DNA of 41,612 bases, from positions 1 to 41,612 of the forward strand of contig JAGWIT010000003.1 in the NCBI GenBank assembly GCA_028866155.1, written 5' to 3'. A program made the position numbers and the translations under genes. The first letter of the stretch is position 1. Each line of letters begins with the position of its first letter. Positions 14,697-22,920 of this stretch are shown one piece after another. The notes under the pieces were generated by a model. That model saw only the letters and a program-made list of their open reading frames with translations. It made no database searches and was not told the origin of the DNA. The DNA is from Patescibacteria group bacterium (GTDB taxonomy: Bacteria > Patescibacteriota > Minisyncoccia > Phycocordibacterales > SBAW01).

Positions 14697-15317
14697 TCAG
14701 GAGTGGCAGTTCTTATCTTTGATGTTGTTCACGACGTTCACAAGTGCAGTGAGACCATCAGGTGTAAGGTGGTTGTCAGCAAGATATTTTTGCACCTCTG
14801 CATTTTTTGCCGTGATTTGAATGTAATACGAGAATGAGTTGCACAGGTCATCCTCTGAAAGCAGTCCCTCGTTGTAGGTGGCATCAATCTCGTCGAAATT
14901 GCCGAGGTAGGTATCGAGTTGGTCGGTCGTGAACTTGCCTTTTGGTTGGAGTATCGGGTCGCCACGGTCAATCGCTCCCGCGAGTGCCTCACTGTTAGGT
15001 GTGTAGAATTGCCCATTGAGCGCGATGTTGTTCTCGGACGCCACCTGGTCGTGAGCATCCTTGATGAGCCAGCCAGTAAGAATTACGACGCCCACTGTGA
15101 GCGCAACCAACCCCCACGTCAAGAACACAAGCTTGCGCGACCATCGGTCGCTGCTGTTGCTGAACTTCACCAGGTTGGTGTTGAGCGTGCCGATGACTTG
15201 TTTCAGGTCGCGTAGCTCAATAACGGCTTTTTTGAGGCGGTCGTTACCCGTCGCAGCCAGGTCTCGGTCAACACCATTGCCCGTTTTTATCTCCTGTAAA
15301 TCATTCTCTGCGGTCAT
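14697..15317 (-). CDS. Single-TM protein, DUF4760-like C-terminal part (tentative)
   Basis: The 206-residue protein has a cytoplasmic predicted coiled coil (about 25-60, KKAVIELRDLKQVIGTLNTNL), one TM helix (about 65-88), and an external or juxtamembrane domain with YLGNFDEIDATYNEGLLSEDDLCNSF. This last segment resembles the FE-I-...-Y-x-x-G motif of DUF4760-type proteins found in defence loci, but the resemblance is by eye only. It lies between the queuosine-salvage gene and AbiV with gaps of 28 and 5 bases. It may anchor or sense for the system at the membrane. Confidence 0.5.
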   Translation of the reverse strand: MTAENDLQEIKTGNGVDRDLAATGNDRLKKAVIELRDLKQVIGTLNTNLVKFSNSSDRWSRKLVFLTWGLVALTVGVVILTGWLIKDAHDQVASENNIALNGQFYTPNSEALAGAIDRGDPILQPKGKFTTDQLDTYLGNFDEIDATYNEGLLSEDDLCNSFSYYIQITAKNAEVQKYLADNHLTPDGLTALVNVVNNIKDKNCHS

Positions 15318-15345
15318 AAGATTGAGTTTTTGGGAATGACACCTT

Positions 15346-16302
15346 CTAGTACGCAGTCGTTAGCGTTCGATGGTACGGCTTATCGTCAGGCCGCTTGGTC
15401 TGTCCCATGAGCCAAAGATGGTCGTTGATACCAACAGAGGAAGCAATTTTACCGCTCTTTGCCAACTCATTTTTTATGGCCTCCACAGCCCATATTGTGT
15501 TCGCTCTAATCTCCACTTCTTCCGCGCTGCCGTGCGGGATTTGCGCGAGCGAATCCACTTTATCAGCCAGTCCTGCGTCGTAAGACAGGATGCCCAATCT
15601 TCGCAATGACTGCGGCAGTTTGTAGTCGGCACATGCCGTGAACCCTTCCAAGTTATTCAATTCGCCGTACCCCTCGCCGCCGAATGTCTGGTACACGTCC
15701 TCAACCAAAAGTTGCGCTCGCTTATAGAAATAGATTGTCTTGTCGTCGTACTCCGAGGTGTCATTGAAGGACGGGAAGTTTTCTATGATGAGGTTGAGCA
15801 GTTGAAGCCCATCTTTATTGGCTGCGCGAACGATATTCGCAAAATCCGCCTCGAACTTATTTACGAGAGTTGATGCAAGCCCTGTAGTAATTTTCCACCG
15901 CTCCTCCAAGAGAGGTATCTCAACATTCCCGCGCGTCATTCGCTGGTAGTTTTCTTTGCTCATCTGCGAGCGATACTTGGCATCCAAAATCGGCATCCCC
16001 TCATCAATCGCTCTCATGATGGCCGCAATCATGCCCCATGAACCGTCGTATTGCTGCCCCTTGTACTCAATCGTCCATTTTGGGTCGCCCCAATAGCAAA
16101 AACTTGTCGAGTTGAAAACGAGCAAAAAGTTCAGTTTTTCGCTATCCGCAAGATGCGAGTATGCGATTGGTGAGCCATTCAACCAATGTGAAAGATTGCC
16201 ATGTTGGAAAGCCGCGCAAAACTCAATCACTTTATCCTGATTGATTTTGACGTGTTGAGACCTGTCAACGACGTAGCGCGTTGTTTCCAAAATCTTACTC
16301 AT
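15346..16302 (-). CDS. Queuosine-salvage hydrolase (DUF2419 / Qng1 family)
   Basis: The 318-residue product matches the queuosine 5'-phosphate N-glycosylase family along its length: NSTSFCYWGDPKWTIEY, then YDGSWGMIAAIMRAIDEGMPI, IPLLEERW, FPSFNDT with FYKRAQLLVEDVY, and GFTACADYKLPQSLRRLGIL followed by GSAEEVEIRANTIWAVE. Known members release the queuine base from queuosine 5'-phosphate so that it can be salvaged into tRNA. No queuosine biosynthesis or tgt gene is in the window. It sits four bases after a NUDT15-like Nudix gene inside an operon with a nuclease and AbiV, so the substrate here may be a modified nucleotide rather than a vitamin. Confidence 0.82.
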   Translation of the reverse strand: MSKILETTRYVVDRSQHVKINQDKVIEFCAAFQHGNLSHWLNGSPIAYSHLADSEKLNFLLVFNSTSFCYWGDPKWTIEYKGQQYDGSWGMIAAIMRAIDEGMPILDAKYRSQMSKENYQRMTRGNVEIPLLEERWKITTGLASTLVNKFEADFANIVRAANKDGLQLLNLIIENFPSFNDTSEYDDKTIYFYKRAQLLVEDVYQTFGGEGYGELNNLEGFTACADYKLPQSLRRLGILSYDAGLADKVDSLAQIPHGSAEEVEIRANTIWAVEAIKNELAKSGKIASSVGINDHLWLMGQTKRPDDKPYHRTLTTAY

Positions 16303-16306
16303 ACGT

Positions 16307-16741
16307 TTATGCGTCCCAAAATGTGCGGCCTGTCCTGTACGCTTCTATATAACTTGGCAACGTCGCAAAAAGCGGTTGTGGCAAATCATCCATATCGCGC
16401 CATTCCCACGCCTCGACCTTGTTTGGCTCTAACACTTGTGGCTCACCACTTTTCCAATCACAGATAAGGCCGACATCAACGTAATGTTTCGGCGCGTACT
16501 GTTTGAGGTTCATTAGCCGTAAAAAACGAATGTTGGCAATCTCTATTCCTGTTTCCTCTTTGACCTCACGCTTGGCGCAGTCCTCGAACGACTCCATGTA
16601 TTCCATGTGGCCACCTGGCCATGCCCACTCGCCTTCGCCGTGCGAACCCTTGCGCCTGCCGAGAAGCACTTTGCCATCTTTGAGCACCATCACGCCCACA
16701 CCGACTTTTGGTCTCTGTTCGTCATTCATATGATTATTCAT
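16307..16741 (-). CDS. Nudix hydrolase, NUDT15/MTH2-like
   Basis: The 144-residue protein carries an exact Nudix box, GGHMEYMESFEDCAKREVKEETG. Flanking motifs are typical of the NUDT15 type: VGVGVMVLKDGKVLLGRRKGSHGEG, KHYVDVGLICDW, and EPNKVEAWEWRDMDDLPQPLF. Such enzymes cleave (modified) nucleoside triphosphates to monophosphates. Four bases separate it from the queuosine-salvage gene, which acts on a nucleoside 5'-monophosphate. The two could work in sequence: triphosphate to monophosphate, then base release. Confidence 0.92.
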   Translation of the reverse strand: MNNHMNDEQRPKVGVGVMVLKDGKVLLGRRKGSHGEGEWAWPGGHMEYMESFEDCAKREVKEETGIEIANIRFLRLMNLKQYAPKHYVDVGLICDWKSGEPQVLEPNKVEAWEWRDMDDLPQPLFATLPSYIEAYRTGRTFWDA

Positions 16742-16766
16742 TCTAGTGTAAATAGCCTAATTCAGT

Positions 16767-17633
16767 TCAACCCCAACTCTCTTGCAGGTTGTCGAGCAGG
16801 AGCTGTTGCAGCCTTGTTTTTGCTATCAGTTCGACATTGTTTGCCTTCGCTAGCTCAACCGCCTCGCGCGTAAACTCACTGGTCGTGATGACCGCAGCCT
16901 TGTTGCAGTCGTAGTAGGTCTTCGCAGCGACCGCCTGTTGAACGGCATCATTACCGACGGACATATTTTGATAACACTTCGCCTGAATCAGTAGACGCTC
17001 AGGCCCTTTAGTTGCCACTAAATCGCCGCCCTGGTCGCCGACCTTGCCAGAGTGCTGCACTGCATAGCCCATCTTCTCGTAGAGACGAAGCAGTAGCGAT
17101 TCAAAAGCAGAGCCGTTCAGTTCCTTGAAACTTTTTGTGCTCGCCTGGATGCTATTGGAGGTAACGCCGAACTCACGTTCGTCAATGTAGTGTCGGAGCA
17201 AGAGGGAGAGGTCTTTGTTATCTTCGAGCTTGACGCCCTTACTGCGGAGTATGCTCTCCATTTCGTGAAAACGCTGCCAATCAACTTTGTAGTTGCGGTA
17301 CGTCCATGGGTTTTTGCTTCTATCTTGACCCATGCCGAAGCGGATGAAAAAGTTTTTTATCTGGTCTTCCATCCCTGACTGCTTCACTGCCGATGTGAGT
17401 TTTTGTAGATGGCGCTCTTTGCTAGCCGCTTTGAGCTTCACAAACGCGACAGCGATGGCGAAAATCACGACGACCGCCAGCGCTCCGTAGACTGTCCATC
17501 TCCAAAACTCCGCACGGTTCGTAAAGTACAGCAGGAGAAGATACATCGCATAGAGTCCAAAAATCGAGGCAATGACATTTACAATATCGCCATCGGAGTC
17601 TGCGCGTCTGTAGTTTCTATATCGTCGTGCCAT
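16767..17633 (-). CDS. Membrane-anchored Mrr-type restriction endonuclease
   Basis: After two N-terminal TM helices (about 20-38 and 46-66 of the ATG form) and a helical region, the C-terminal 120 residues form an Mrr_cat nuclease domain: LNGSAFESLLLRLYEKMGY, the active-site series GDQGGDLVA ... LIQAKCYQ, and KAAVITTSEFTREAVELAK. The D...QxK arrangement is the family's PD-(D/E)xK variant. Mrr proteins cut modified DNA; membrane-tethered versions occur in defence islands. The track starts at TTG 17642; ATG 17633 (MARRYRNY) is the better start. Confidence 0.88.
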   Translation of the reverse strand: MARRYRNYRRADSDGDIVNVIASIFGLYAMYLLLLYFTNRAEFWRWTVYGALAVVVIFAIAVAFVKLKAASKERHLQKLTSAVKQSGMEDQIKNFFIRFGMGQDRSKNPWTYRNYKVDWQRFHEMESILRSKGVKLEDNKDLSLLLRHYIDEREFGVTSNSIQASTKSFKELNGSAFESLLLRLYEKMGYAVQHSGKVGDQGGDLVATKGPERLLIQAKCYQNMSVGNDAVQQAVAAKTYYDCNKAAVITTSEFTREAVELAKANNVELIAKTRLQQLLLDNLQESWG

Positions 17634-17688
17634 TAGCCTCAATTCTACAGCCCCGAGCGGACAATTGAAATGGCCCTATTTAGGGCAA

Positions 17689-17925
17689 TTAGAAATCAAC
17701 GAGGTCAGAAACTCGCTTGCCAAGCGCCCGAGCGATTTTTTCCATATTGGTGAGCGTAATGTTTTTCTCCGCCCGCTCAATCATTCCGACATACGTGCGG
17801 TGCACTCTAGCAAGCTCGCCTAGCCGCTCTTGGGAGATGCCGCGCTTCAGTCGTTCCTCTCGCACGCGCTTACCAAATTGTTCCAAAATCCGTTTATTGA
17901 TGCCCATGCTCTGAAGCGTAGGCAT
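17689..17925 (-). CDS. XRE-family helix-turn-helix regulator, controller-protein-like
   Basis: This 78-residue protein is almost entirely one Cro/C1-type HTH (GKRVREERLKRGISQERLGELARVHRTYVGMIERAEKNITLTNMEKIARAL). The HRTYVGMIERAEKNIT stretch is like the controller proteins of restriction-modification systems. It is the first gene of the six-gene minus-strand operon, 46-55 bases before the Mrr gene, so it likely sets the timing of expression after entry into a new host. MGINKR at 17907 is an alternative start. Confidence 0.85.
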   Translation of the reverse strand: MPTLQSMGINKRILEQFGKRVREERLKRGISQERLGELARVHRTYVGMIERAEKNITLTNMEKIARALGKRVSDLVDF

Positions 17926-17963
17926 TTGCTAACTTTGGGTCGACATACTATAGTTAGCACCGT

Positions 17964-18659
17964 ATGGATAGCCCTACAGAGCCGCAAAAGCCGAAGCGGA
18001 AATGGCTCAAAGTGCTCGGTTGGACTGTGGTCGTCTTCGTTGGGGGTTCCATCCTCCTCTCCTCACTCGATAAAGCACAGCAGGACGCGGCTGCGAATCA
18101 GTCAGCACCAAACGTTCAGCAAGATGCTGCGCCAGCTCAAACCCAGCCAGCTCAAGACAATACGACTCAAACGAGCAACACCACACCGCAGGACACTGGC
18201 GACACAGGACTCGTGAGAAAGACCGTATCGGGCGTCGTCCGCACAAGCGTCATCAACTTCAACAAGGTAATGGGCATCAACCAACAGACCATCATCTTCG
18301 GCGGGGATGCGGACGCCATCAACGATGGAAGCGGCTGGTACTGTCTCGTCAATGGTGAGCAGAACTTCGCTAACACGGTCGCTGGCGACACGATACTCTC
18401 ACCATTCAAAACGCCCGTTCGCGTGGACTCTCCACCAATAAAGCGCCCGTTGGCTACCTCAATGAGGGCAATATGGACTGGAAGCCTAAAGACCCTGTTC
18501 GCGCTCCTATTATTTTGCAACTTGCGGAGCTTGCCGATACTGGCGAATGGAGTTTGCACGACCTCGCACGTTGGGCTATTGAGCAAGGATTTACTATGCC
18601 GCCGATGCGCCGTCGCCGAACTAAGGAGGAGATGTTGCTTGAGGAGGAAGACGATGTGA
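17964..18659 (+). pseudogene. TM-anchored protein truncated by junction with recombinase fragment
   Basis: From ATG 17964 the frame gives a basic N-terminus, a TM helix (about 17-33), a Gln/Ala/Thr-rich linker, and a folded-looking domain (VVRTSVINFNKVMGINQQTIIFGGDADAINDG). At about 18430 the DNA becomes homologous to a serine recombinase in another frame, so the remaining codons to 18659 are out-of-frame recombinase sequence and not native. The gene has therefore lost its 3' end. It is divergent from the XRE regulator. Family not recognised. Confidence 0.55.
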
Positions 18660-19573
18660 GAGTTGATATTGAAGCGATTAGCCGCCTGCCGACGTATAAC
18701 ACCATCCATAAAATCCTGACCAATCGCTACTACACGGGCAAGGTGCTTGATGAAAACCGTGAGTGGATACCAAGTACCAGCCACGAGGCAATTATTCCCG
18801 AGGAGCTTTTCAATCGTGTGCAGGAGCGGCTTGCTAAACGTAATAAAAGTGTCCATTACATAGAGGTGTTGGAGCATCCACTACGAGGATTCGCTTTCTG
18901 TGCCGTTTGTGGTCGCGTCTACACTCCGTATGTGAAGAAAGGGATTTTGTACTACGGCGCTCGTTGTTCTCGCGAGTGCACCAACTCGCTCAAGAGCTTC
19001 AACTTCGACTACCTCACAGAGAAGACTGAAGAACTGATTACCAAACTCTCGTTTACCGAGGAGGAACTTGTAGAGATTGATGCGCGGGCGAATACCGACA
19101 TCGCGCTGCTGGAGGCAAAGCGTATGAGCCAGCTCGATACGGCCGAGCGCAAGAAGAAGCAAATCCGCGAGGAGTTGGCGTATCTCAACGGCAATCGCCT
19201 CGTGCTTCTGAAAACTGGCGTGTATACGCCCGAAGGATATGTCGCAGAAGAAGCTCGGCTGACAAACGAACTCAATCAACTCAAAGATAATGAAAACGCC
19301 TCGGACGTGGCGATGCGCGAAACCATCAAAGATGTAATTTCGCTTTCCGAACTACTAAAAAACGCTGCAGTTGTTTACTCGGAGGCCGAACCCCACGAGA
19401 AAGACAGGATACTTCGTGTGATTTTTTCCGAACTCACCCTGACAGAAAATACGTTGGATTATAAGTGCAAAAAAGGATTTGCAGCGTTGCAAAGTCGTTT
19501 TGTTGCTTCTTGTGACCCCACCGGGAATCGAACCCGGATTACCGGCTTGAAAAGCCGATGTCCTAACCGTTAG
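18431..19573 (+). pseudogene. Serine recombinase lacking the catalytic domain, running into tRNA-Glu
   Basis: In frame from about 18437 the sequence reads NKAPVGYLNEGN, the usual start of the Recombinase domain. Then come TGEWSLHDLARWAIEQGF, the YNTIHKILTNRYYTGKV motif, a Cys4 zinc ribbon (CAVCGRVYTPY ... CSRECTN), and a coiled coil. The N-terminal resolvase domain with the nucleophilic serine (about 150-170 residues) is absent; other coding sequence lies there. The frame ends at TAG 19571-19573 inside the tRNA-Glu gene, so the last residues (DPTGNRTRITGLKSRCPNR) are the tRNA read in reverse. This fits an integrase gene abutting its attachment site. The protein should be inactive. Confidence 0.8.
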
Positions 19574-19584
19574 ACGATAGGGCC
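19513..19584 (-). tRNA. tRNA-Glu (anticodon UUC)
   Basis: On the minus strand the gene starts GGCCCTATCGTCTAACGG and ends GGTGGGGTCA. The anticodon loop TTTTCAA gives anticodon TTC, and the T arm contains GGTTCGATTCC. The acceptor pairs GGCCCTA with TGGGGTC with G-U pairs. CCA is not encoded. The 3' half is overlapped by the recombinase reading frame on the other strand, so it is the probable integration site of the island to its left. Confidence 0.95.
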
Positions 19585-19763
19585 GAAGCCTCCTGTTAAC
19601 TAGGGTGGCCAATAGTTAATCGCGGGCTACGTCGCTTGTTTTATCACAAAAACGCTTAAATTAAAACCTCGTAAATAAATAATGAAGGCGTCATTCACTT
19701 TGCTTTCAGCGCACGCAAGTATGCTCTCTAGGTGAATTGGTTATTTACATAAACCTCACGAAT

Positions 19764-21179
19764 ATGAAAAAGAAATTAGTGCGCGGTGTTGGTGCGGCCA
19801 CTTTGCTTTCTTTTGCGTTTGTGTTCGCTGCGCCCATGCTGCCAGCCTTGGTGGCTGAAGCGGACGGCGGGCCGACTCTCTCCATTGGCGCGCCGGTCAA
19901 TATCCCCGGCGCAAACGTCTCCATAAGAGGCACGGGCTTTGGCGCGGGCGAGAAGGTGCTGGTGAACTTCGGCATACACGCCGCAACTGCCACCGCCGAC
20001 GGGAGCGGCAACATTTCGGGCATATCACTGCCGATACCCATTGTGCCTGCGGGCCTGCAATTTGTGAGTGCATTCGGTGAGACCACCGGACACTGGGCGC
20101 TCGGCTATGTGTGGATTGCCGGGTATGCGCCGGCGGTTTCTCCAAACGCTTGGTATGTGCTCCCGGGGCAGGCCGTCACCTTCACCGGCACGGGCTTTGC
20201 GCCGAACGAATCGATAAAAGCTGCTTACAATAATGCTGCTATCGGCAGCTCGACAACTAACGGGAGCGGCAGCTTCGTGCTCGCAGGCGTCTCGTTGCCG
20301 CTTTCGCTCCACAACACTACCGCAACCGTGACTTTCGTGGGGGAGACAAGCGACGCTTCGACATCGGCCACGCTCACTATAGGCCAACTCTACCCGTCGC
20401 TCACGCCCTCAACCTGGTACACCGCGCCGGGGAGCATCATCAGCGTCAGCGGCAGCGGCTTCGCTCCGGATGAAGCGGTGACGATTGCCGCGGGCGGAAA
20501 TGTCGCGTCGACAACCGCTGATGCAACCGGGAGCTTTACCATCGGTTCGCTCGCTCTGCCGAAGACCGCCAACACAAACGTGAGCGTGACGGCGACGGGC
20601 GCGCAAAGCGGCGCAGTCGCAACCGCATCCATAAACCTCTCAAGCCTCTCGCCGTGGCTCTCCTTCAGCACCTATTGGGCGCAAGGCGGCTCGCCGCTGA
20701 CTATCTTCGGCAACGGTTTTGCCGGCGGCGAGGCAGTGAGTATAGTATCGGGCGCACAGGCGCTCGGCACCACGACCGCGCTCGGCAACGGGAGCTTTAG
20801 TTTCGCGGGAGCGGTGCCGTTCGCGCCATCGGGGCCGGTGACTATCACCTCGACGGGCGCGAGCAGCGGAGCAGTAGGTTCGGGTACTCTCACGGTGGCG
20901 CCGGTGTACACCTCGTTTACTCTCGGCTCGTATGCGGTAACGCGCGGCACGGCGATTGAATTTATCGGCCATGGCTACTTGCCTAATGAGCCGGTCAACA
21001 TCACCACAAGCAACACGGGCAGCACCGTGGTGCTTGTGGTTACCGCCGACGGCAGCGGCAGTTTCGACAACTCAAGCTATATAATCCCCGCCGCGACAAC
21101 ACCGGGCAATATGACGGTCACGGCTACGAGCGTGCACAGCTTTGACATCAAGTCGGTGACGCTCTACGTCGGGCAATAA
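19764..21179 (+). CDS. Secreted surface protein with five tandem beta-sandwich-like repeats
   Basis: From ATG 19764 (MKKKLVRG) there is a signal peptide (about 1-32, AEADGG) followed by about five repeats of 85-90 residues. Each contains a G-x-GF-x-x-x-E-x-V segment and ends near TADGSGSF: FGAGEKVLVNFG, FAPNESIKAAY, FAPDEAVTIAAG, FAGGEAVSIVSG, YLPNEPVNITTS. The pattern resembles IPT/TIG or other Ig-like repeats of bacterial surface proteins. No C-terminal anchor or enzyme domain is visible. The track start at 19737 adds nine residues before the signal peptide and is less likely. Probable role: cell-surface layer or host-cell attachment (inferred). Confidence 0.75.
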   Translation: MKKKLVRGVGAATLLSFAFVFAAPMLPALVAEADGGPTLSIGAPVNIPGANVSIRGTGFGAGEKVLVNFGIHAATATADGSGNISGISLPIPIVPAGLQFVSAFGETTGHWALGYVWIAGYAPAVSPNAWYVLPGQAVTFTGTGFAPNESIKAAYNNAAIGSSTTNGSGSFVLAGVSLPLSLHNTTATVTFVGETSDASTSATLTIGQLYPSLTPSTWYTAPGSIISVSGSGFAPDEAVTIAAGGNVASTTADATGSFTIGSLALPKTANTNVSVTATGAQSGAVATASINLSSLSPWLSFSTYWAQGGSPLTIFGNGFAGGEAVSIVSGAQALGTTTALGNGSFSFAGAVPFAPSGPVTITSTGASSGAVGSGTLTVAPVYTSFTLGSYAVTRGTAIEFIGHGYLPNEPVNITTSNTGSTVVLVVTADGSGSFDNSSYIIPAATTPGNMTVTATSVHSFDIKSVTLYVGQ

Positions 21180-21192
21180 GCTAATTAAAAAT

Positions 21193-22119
21193 TTATTTTG
21201 CCGCTTTGAGCCAAAAATAAATATCTTCGAGCGCTTTGACTGCGTCTCCGGCGGCTATGTTGTTTTGATGATACAGCTCGTCGGTGCAGTCTCCGGCGGC
21301 CCACACGCCGCTCATTGAGGTGTGCTGGTTTTTGGCGTCAACCTTGATGCGGTTAAATTCATCGAGCTCCACGACGCCCGTCGTGAAGCCGGTCGCGGGG
21401 AGCATGCCTATCTCGACAAAGATGCCGGCAGTGGGAACCTCGCTCACCTCGCCGGTCGTTTTGTTTTTTACCATGATGCTGCTGACAAAAGCGTCGCCTT
21501 TGACCTCAACCGGCTCGACATTTTTAAGCACTCTCATGTTGGGGTGGGCGAGCACCGCCTCGACCGTCGCGGCATCGGCGCGGTCGAAATTGTCATTGCG
21601 GTGAATAAGCGTGATGCTTTTGCAATAGGCCAAGAGTTGAGCCGCGCTTTCAAAGCCCGCGTTGCCGCCGCCGACCACCACTACGTCTTGGCCCGCAAAA
21701 AGAGGCCCGTCGCATGACGCGCAGTAGGTGAGGCCTTTATTTTCAAATGCATCGGCGCCGGGGACGGTTAATTTGCGGCGCGAGCCGCCGGTCGCGATGA
21801 GCACCGCCCGTGCCTCATATGAGCCTTTCGGCGTTTGAATCACAAAATAACCTCCCGACTTCTCGAGCTTTGTCGCGCGCTCGCCGATTTTAAGTTCGAG
21901 CACATCGCTCGCATAGGCGCGCAAATGCTTCTCGAGCGAGCGCGCGAGCTCCAAGCCCGATATCTTTTTTGTCCCTATCCAATTTTCTATCCCGGGCGAG
22001 TCGGTCGACTGTCCGCCGATGACTTCGGCGATAAAAATTGTCTTCAGCCGCTTGCGTGCGGCATACACGCCGGCGGCAACCCCCGCCGGGCCCCCGCCGA
22101 TTATCGCCAAGTCGTACAT
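21193..22119 (-). CDS. trxB: Thioredoxin reductase
   Basis: The 308-residue flavoprotein has the FAD-binding GGGPAGVAAGVYAARK at the N-terminus, the redox-active CASC in TYCASCDGPLF (about 130-138), the NADPH-binding VVVGGGNAGFESA, and the C-terminal FAD site VWAAGDCTDE. Length and motif order are those of TrxB, which passes NADPH electrons to thioredoxin. It stands alone, convergent with the surface protein on one side and divergent from the SDR gene on the other. An alternative within the family is a ferredoxin/flavodoxin reductase, but the CxxC supports TrxB. Confidence 0.93.
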   Translation of the reverse strand: MYDLAIIGGGPAGVAAGVYAARKRLKTIFIAEVIGGQSTDSPGIENWIGTKKISGLELARSLEKHLRAYASDVLELKIGERATKLEKSGGYFVIQTPKGSYEARAVLIATGGSRRKLTVPGADAFENKGLTYCASCDGPLFAGQDVVVVGGGNAGFESAAQLLAYCKSITLIHRNDNFDRADAATVEAVLAHPNMRVLKNVEPVEVKGDAFVSSIMVKNKTTGEVSEVPTAGIFVEIGMLPATGFTTGVVELDEFNRIKVDAKNQHTSMSGVWAAGDCTDELYHQNNIAAGDAVKALEDIYFWLKAAK

Positions 22120-22195
22120 AGGTTACAGATTACCTCGTTGCTAAGTTATTAGGAAGGGGTAGAATGGCCAAGTTCTTTAACAGGAGGCAGCTTCG

Positions 22196-22879
22196 ATGTT
22201 TTCCTCTAATCCGGTGGCACTGGTTGTAGGAGGCACCTCAGGATTAGGCGCTCAAATGGCAATACGTCTTGCCACAGCCTATGAGGTTCATATCACAGGC
22301 CGTAAGCGGCTTGTGGGGGTCAACGCCGAAAAAGTTCACTTCCATGAGTTGCGGTTAGACGATAGAGGCTCTTTGTCCGATGCGATTGGAGAGCTTGTCG
22401 AAAAATTGCCCCCCTTGAACCTTTTCGTATATGCGGCGGGTTTTTTCCAAAAGGGGGCGATTGACGATCTACATGAATCGGCCATCAGTGCGATGATCGA
22501 TGTGGGGCTCCAAGCTCCGGCTTTTTTCCTCCATCATATATTGGCGCGCCAAAGATTTCTCCAGGGATTCATTGCGATTACTTCCACTTCGCAATGGACA
22601 CCGCGTCGTGAAGAACCGATTTATACTGCAGTGAAGGCGGGACTTGGGATGCTTGCCCATTCTGTTTCACTCGATACAAGCGTCGAAAGAGTCGTGGTTG
22701 CTGCTCCTTCCGGCATGCGGACACGTTTTTGGGAACAAGATGGGCGGGATACAAGCAGCATGCTCGATCCTGATTGGGTAGCTGCTCAGATCCTCGCACA
22801 GTATAAAGGAGCATACGGGTACAAGTTCCTTAAGATCTTGCGAGATCCGCCTCGGGTCGAAGTTGCCGAAGAACGTTAA
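22196..22879 (+). CDS. Short-chain dehydrogenase/reductase (SDR)
   Basis: The 227-residue product starts with a Rossmann nucleotide site VGGTSGLGAQMAIRLA (the TGxxxGxG pattern with V for T). It has the NAG-like YAAG and the catalytic Ser in ITSTSQW with Tyr-x-x-x-Lys in YTAVKAG. A strong AGGAGG site lies nine bases before ATG 22196. SDRs oxidise or reduce alcohols, sugars or keto-acyl groups with NAD(P)H; the substrate cannot be told. It ends 40 bases before ftsZ, sharing a bidirectional terminator. Confidence 0.85.
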   Translation: MFSSNPVALVVGGTSGLGAQMAIRLATAYEVHITGRKRLVGVNAEKVHFHELRLDDRGSLSDAIGELVEKLPPLNLFVYAAGFFQKGAIDDLHESAISAMIDVGLQAPAFFLHHILARQRFLQGFIAITSTSQWTPRREEPIYTAVKAGLGMLAHSVSLDTSVERVVVAAPSGMRTRFWEQDGRDTSSMLDPDWVAAQILAQYKGAYGYKFLKILRDPPRVEVAEER

Positions 22880-22881
22880 AC

Positions 22882-22920
22882 AAAAACTCGTGGATCACTC
22901 CACGGGTTTTTTCTTTTTTT
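22882..22920. terminator. Bidirectional terminator between the SDR gene and ftsZ
   Basis: CTCGTGGA (22887-22894) pairs with TCCACGGG (22899-22906) around TCAC. It is followed by TTTTTTCTTTTTTT on the plus strand and by TTTTTGTTT on the minus strand, so it serves both convergent genes. Confidence 0.85.

Noticed and set aside
18167-18877. 236-residue minus-strand ORF across the recombinase junction
   Set aside because: It spans the fusion point of two plus-strand genes with recognised content, so it cannot be an old gene.
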